9,463 bases of DNA, from positions 1 through 9,463 of the forward strand of contig USAB01000072.1 of NCBI GenBank assembly GCA_900552585.1. The letters run 5' to 3'. Shown here one piece after another: positions 6,758-9,463 of this stretch (its first letter is position 1; each line of letters starts with the position of its first letter). This DNA is from an uncultured Coriobacteriaceae bacterium. Its GTDB lineage: Bacteria > Actinomycetota > Coriobacteriia > Coriobacteriales > Eggerthellaceae. Made by a program: the position numbers and the translations under genes. Under the pieces are notes generated by a model, which searched no databases, was not told the DNA's origin, and saw only the letters and a program-made list of their open reading frames with translations.

Positions 6758-6771
6758 CGATATATCGAGTA
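6754..6771. promoter_or_regulatory. Perfect 18-base palindrome, candidate autoregulatory operator
   Basis: TACTCGATATATCGAGTA is a perfect dyad. It overlaps the 3' end of the extended -10 and the predicted start site of the regulator, so a bound protein would block initiation. Negative autoregulation by the downstream dual-HTH protein is the simplest reading. Confidence 0.6.
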
Positions 6772-6888
6772 GCTGTGCGCTGACAAGCTGCCCGCTTGCG
6801 GCGCATGTTTGCAGCCGAGCAGCCAGCTCCAAGCGCACCATCCGCATCGGACGGCATGGCAGTCGGCGGACAAGAAGGAGTCGAAGCG

Positions 6889-7764
6889 ATGGCCCTCGCG
6901 GACAACCTGAACACACTGATGCGGGAACGGCAGATGACGCAAGCAGATCTTGCACGCGCAACCGGGTTGGGCACGGCCCAAATCGCCTACCTGGTCAACG
7001 GCCGCACCGTCGATCCGCGCCTGTCCACAGCTGTAAAGCTCGCACGGGCGCTCGATTGCCGCCTCGAAGAGCTCGTCGGCGCGCAGCCCATCGCCATCGG
7101 ACGCGTCCCGCAGCGCGTATCGACCGAATGCGTCGTCCCCAGCATCGCAGACAGCCCCGCCTTCCATGCGCAAGACCTCTATCGCGACATGCTGGCCATG
7201 TACAAAGGCCGCACGGAGACACTGCTCGAGCGGCGCCTGGCTGAAAGCCTCAAAAGCCTGATGCGGACACGCCAGCTGGACTCGATCACCGTCTCGGAGA
7301 TATGCCGCGCCGCCCAGGTGGGCCGCCGCAGCTTCTATCGCCACTTCATGGATAAATACGACCTGCTCACCTGGACGTTCTACCAAGACATCTGCTTGAA
7401 GATCGAACATCATGCCACGTGGACCGCCTGGGATTATATCCCGGTCATCTGCACCTTGCTCGAGCAGGACCGTGCGTTCTATCGCAACGCCTTCCTGGTG
7501 CAGGGTCCGAATTCCGTGCGGGAATTCGCCTGCGCGCGCATGTTCCCATTGGCGATGCCCGATTTCACCTCATTGGGCATCGACAAGGTGCAGCTGGAGA
7601 CGTATGTCAACCGTCTGATCGGCATCGCCGCCGATTCGATAGAGTTCTGGCTCATCGAAGAGCCCGATCTGCCCGCCGCCACCTTCGCACGGCGCTTCCG
7701 CCAGAAGATGACCCGCTTGAGCCGACGGACGCTCGAGACGCTCATAGCCGACGCGCCATCGTGA
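6889..7764 (+). CDS. Dual-domain transcriptional regulator: XRE-type HTH fused to TetR-type HTH
   Basis: A 291-residue protein. Residues about 4-64 form a Cro/C1-type HTH (NLNTLMRERQMTQADLARAT, then a recognition helix around GTAQIAYLVNGR and the LARALDCRLEELVG closure). After a linker of about 50 residues comes a TetR-type HTH (about 116-160: ITVSEICRAAQVGRRSFYRHF with DKYDLL), and then a mostly helical C-terminus (161-291) that resembles TetR ligand/dimer domains of the DhaS-like group. ATG 6889 has AAGGAG eight bases upstream; in-frame TTG 6796 and ATGs 6805 and 6856 lack a good site. Divergent from the lipid operon, it probably controls that operon and itself through the palindromes between them. 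The inducer is unknown; a fatty acid or acyl-thioester is plausible from context only. Confidence 0.85.
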   Translation: MALADNLNTLMRERQMTQADLARATGLGTAQIAYLVNGRTVDPRLSTAVKLARALDCRLEELVGAQPIAIGRVPQRVSTECVVPSIADSPAFHAQDLYRDMLAMYKGRTETLLERRLAESLKSLMRTRQLDSITVSEICRAAQVGRRSFYRHFMDKYDLLTWTFYQDICLKIEHHATWTAWDYIPVICTLLEQDRAFYRNAFLVQGPNSVREFACARMFPLAMPDFTSLGIDKVQLETYVNRLIGIAADSIEFWLIEEPDLPAATFARRFRQKMTRLSRRTLETLIADAPS

Positions 7765-7773
7765 TCTTCGCCG

Positions 7774-7793
7774 GCCGGCTTTTGCCAACCGGC
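7774..7793 (+). terminator. Weak hairpin after the regulator gene
   Basis: GCCGG (7774-7778) pairs with CCGGC (7789-7793) ten bases after the regulator stop codon. There is no T tract after it on either strand, so it may only mark a 3' end or be chance in GC-rich DNA. Confidence 0.2.
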
Positions 7794-7816
7794 TCAATCT
7801 ACTGCCTGTCTTCCCC

Positions 7817-7904
7817 CTAGAACAGCGGCTTTTGCTGCGCCTGCTGGGCAACCTCAGGGCAAACCTGCTCGTACTGTTTCAGTCGAACATCCCTACCTCC
7901 TTTG
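7817..7904 (-). pseudogene. Possible remnant of a small gene (strong ribosome site, early stop)
   Basis: On the minus strand AAAGGAGG (around 7902-7895) precedes ATG at 7890, but the frame reads Met-Phe-Asp and stops at 7881-7879. In the -1 frame the sequence stays open and reads LKQYEQVCPEVAQQAQQKPLF to a TAG at 7817. A one-base deletion in a short gene, or the 5' stub of a longer one, would give this picture. A 63-codon frame from ATG 8008 also reaches that TAG but its N-terminal part has no protein character. I do not recognise the peptide. The ribosome site is the main evidence. Confidence 0.25.
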
Positions 7905-7920
7905 ATCAGGAACCCTCTGT

Positions 7921-8005
7921 CACATGGAGAAGCCAATCGGGCACATCTCCCGGCATCCAAGATAGCAATATCAGATAACAATGTGTTGTTAAACGAGGAT
8001 ATGTG
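7921..8005. repeat. Symmetric set of four CACAT/ATGTG half-sites
   Basis: CACAT occurs at 7921 and 7942, and its complement ATGTG at 7981 and 8001. Steps within each pair are 21 and 20 bases (two helical turns) and both nested pairs centre near 7963. The inner 7976-7991 stretch is also a dyad, TAACAA-TGTG-TTGTTA. GCACATCTCC (7941-7950) and the complement of 7997-8006 match at 9 of 10 bases. It could be a multi-site operator or chance. Confidence 0.35.
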
Positions 8006-8024
8006 CATTACGTGGGAGTGAACG

Positions 8025-8225
8025 GCAGAATTGGTATTAGTTATTCACTCATTTTTATATATGTATGGTATTTTTTGATTATTCTTGCGCAGGAATAACT
8101 CTTTTTTGTATTAAGAGTATTTAATTTTGCACCACATTTATTAGGATGTGTCCTTATTGTTTGATTATCAAGCGTAACCTATATTCCCTAACTTTATTTA
8201 ATGTTATCTATTTGTCATTTGAAGG
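8025..8225. other. AT-rich island in the convergent intergenic region
   Basis: About 200 bases are strongly AT-rich (runs such as ATTTTTATATAT and CTTTTTTG), in sharp contrast with the GC-rich genes on both sides. No reading frame with a ribosome site, tRNA fold or recognisable insertion-sequence end is visible. Small dyads occur (ACTCTT/AAGAGT at 8098-8118; CACAT/ATGTG at 8133-8150). Both flanking genes end toward it, so their promoters do not explain it. It may be a promoter region for a lost minus-strand gene, or foreign DNA. Confidence 0.6.
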
Positions 8226-8330
8226 ATTCTAGACAAAGCGAACCTTTGTTCCAGCCGCTTCGACGCAACGGGCATCCCATCCCGCCTCTCCGCTCTGCTT
8301 TGGTCGCCGTCATGCAGCTGCAAACGACGA

Positions 8331-8365
8331 CAAAAGCCCGATGCACCATATGCATCGGGCTTTTG
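8331..8365. terminator. Strong bidirectional terminator after the transporter gene
   Basis: A perfect 15-base-pair stem joins CAAAAGCCCGATGCA (8331-8345) to its complement at 8351-8365 around a 5-base loop. The A and T runs at the stem ends give a U tract on either strand. It lies about 58 bases past the transporter stop codon and would end that minus-strand transcript, as well as any plus-strand transcript from the left. Confidence 0.9.
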
Positions 8366-8422
8366 GACGAGTGCCGCATCATTGTGCGGAACAGAATGAC
8401 AATCCGGTCAACCGGCAAGCGC

Positions 8423-9463
8423 TCAGATCTTGATGAATCCGAATTGAGCTCCCACGTACGCCACCAAGATGACCGCTACCAGCACCGGGGCGATGTACTT
8501 CACCATGACAACCCATGCCTTCTCCAGCTTGAACGGAGACGACTGCTTGGTCTCGTCCACCAGGATCTTCGGCTTGATAATCCAACCCACAAAGATAAGC
8601 GTCAACAGCGCAACGATGGGCATCAGCACGGAGTTGGAGATGAAGTCGAAGAAGTCGAGCAGCGTGCTGCCGTCGCCCAACGGCTGAATGAACGACAATC
8701 CGTTGTAGCCGGCATTCACAAAGCATCCGACGCCCACAACCCAGATGATGACGGCAATGAGCGACGTGCGCCTGTTCCATCCCAGGCCGTCGCAGATGAT
8801 GGATACCAGCGTCTCGATCAGCGAGATAGCGCTGGTCAGAGCTGCGAACAGCACCAGCAGGAAGAAGATGGTGCCCACAACGGTGGCTACGCCGCCCATC
8901 TGCTCGAACACCTGGGGAAGGATGATGAACATCAGCGACGGGCCGGAATGCTGTGCAACTGCATCCGCAGAACCCAGCGTGATGAACGCCGCGGGAACGA
9001 TCATCATGCCCGCCAGCAAGGAAACCACCAGGTCGGAGCCGCCAATCCAGGACACGCTCTGCGGCAGATTCTCCTTCTTGTCCAGGTACGATCCGTACGT
9101 GATCATGATGCCCATGGCAATGGACAAGCTGTAGAACATCTGCCCCAAGGCGCCGATGAACAATTCGGGCGACAGCTTATCGAACTCGGGGACCAGGTAG
9201 TAGGCAATGCCCTCACCTGCACCCGGGATGGTGGCCGTGAAAATGGCGATGCCCACGGCGAATACCAGCAGCAGGGGCATCATGACCAGGTTCGCCTTCT
9301 CGATGCCGCCGTTCACGCCCAGCGACACCACGATGAAGCAGATGGCCATGAACACCAGCATCCATAGCGTGCTGTTATCCGGGCTGACAATGAAAGCGGT
9401 GAAGAAGTCCCCGCCGTCGGCAGCGGAAGCACCCGCTCCGGAGAAGAACGAGAAGCAGTATTT
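8423..9463 (-). CDS. Sodium-dependent transporter, NSS (SNF) family, N-terminus beyond the window
   Basis: The last 346 codons of a Na+-coupled symporter of the neurotransmitter:sodium symporter family (LeuT fold), which in bacteria usually imports amino acids. The frame is open to the right edge; bacterial members have roughly 440-520 residues, so about 100-150 are missing. Visible family marks are GVNGGIEKANLVMMPLLL, the TM6-like unwound helix in MFYSLSIAMGIMITYGSYL, and the TM8-like FAALTSAISLIE, whose Thr-Ser pair corresponds to the Na2 sodium site of LeuT. Seven or eight hydrophobic segments are visible, and the C-terminus ends shortly after the last one, as in short NSS proteins. The substrate cannot be told from this part; aromatic or small neutral amino acids are common for the family. 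It is separated from the lipid locus by 658 bases and a terminator, with no sign of a functional link. Confidence 0.93.
   Translation of the reverse strand, partial: KYCFSFFSGAGASAADGGDFFTAFIVSPDNSTLWMLVFMAICFIVVSLGVNGGIEKANLVMMPLLLVFAVGIAIFTATIPGAGEGIAYYLVPEFDKLSPELFIGALGQMFYSLSIAMGIMITYGSYLDKKENLPQSVSWIGGSDLVVSLLAGMMIVPAAFITLGSADAVAQHSGPSLMFIILPQVFEQMGGVATVVGTIFFLLVLFAALTSAISLIETLVSIICDGLGWNRRTSLIAVIIWVVGVGCFVNAGYNGLSFIQPLGDGSTLLDFFDFISNSVLMPIVALLTLIFVGWIIKPKILVDETKQSSPFKLEKAWVVMVKYIAPVLVAVILVAYVGAQFGFIKI

Noticed and set aside
8025..8225. tRNA, CRISPR repeat or insertion-sequence ends in the AT-rich island
   Set aside because: I found no cloverleaf pattern, no regularly spaced repeats, and no paired terminal inverted repeats with a transposase frame.
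8201..9367. Plus-strand frame of 388 codons opposite the NSS transporter
   Set aside because: It is full of His, Gln, Asp and Arg repeats expected from the complement of a hydrophobic protein gene, and runs through the terminator at 8331-8365.

Overview
The window is GC-rich and densely coded. It looks like chromosome from a high-GC Gram-positive anaerobe. My best guess is a gut Coriobacteriia/Eggerthellaceae relative, because it combines gatCA, a Cutibacterium-like polyunsaturated fatty acid isomerase and an NSS amino-acid transporter. This placement is inference from protein resemblance, not from a database search.

Layout. Positions 1-1162 hold housekeeping translation genes on the minus strand: gatC, then gatA, which is cut off by a stop codon right after the GGSSGGS motif. 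The 50 bases beyond the stop no longer look like gatA. Next comes ychF (1163-2227, minus) with a strong terminator. Positions 2285-6404 carry a tightly packed minus-strand operon, in transcription order: a membrane-anchored SRPBCC (START-like) protein, an FAD-dependent fatty acid double-bond isomerase of the PAI family, an ANL-superfamily acyl-adenylating enzyme and a small acyl carrier protein. The last two overlap by 22 bases and the isomerase and ligase are 4 bases apart. A divergent regulator (6889-7764, plus) is an unusual fusion of an XRE-type and a TetR-type DNA-binding domain. The 484-base divergent region holds an extended -10 promoter overlapped by a perfect 18-base palindrome, a second 24-base imperfect palindrome, and two stable hairpins in the operon leader, one followed by a T tract on the minus strand. 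Positions 7765-8422 form a convergent intergenic region with an AT-rich island, a broken small reading frame and a strong bidirectional terminator. The window ends in an incomplete NSS-family sodium-dependent transporter (8423-9463, minus).

Working model. The most interesting unit is the 2285-7764 locus. A PAI-type isomerase (free polyunsaturated fatty acid to conjugated fatty acid in the known enzyme) sits with a ligase, a dedicated carrier protein and a predicted hydrophobic-ligand-binding protein. This suggests a pathway that isomerises an unsaturated fatty acid and loads it, or a related acid, onto the carrier, under control of a fatty-acid- or lipid-responsive TetR-like sensor. The ligase has Glu where the family has its catalytic A10 lysine, so its chemistry may differ from a standard acyl-AMP ligase. 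The isomerase assignment rests on strong motif-level resemblance, including the residues known to clamp the substrate. The pathway and its inducer are inference.
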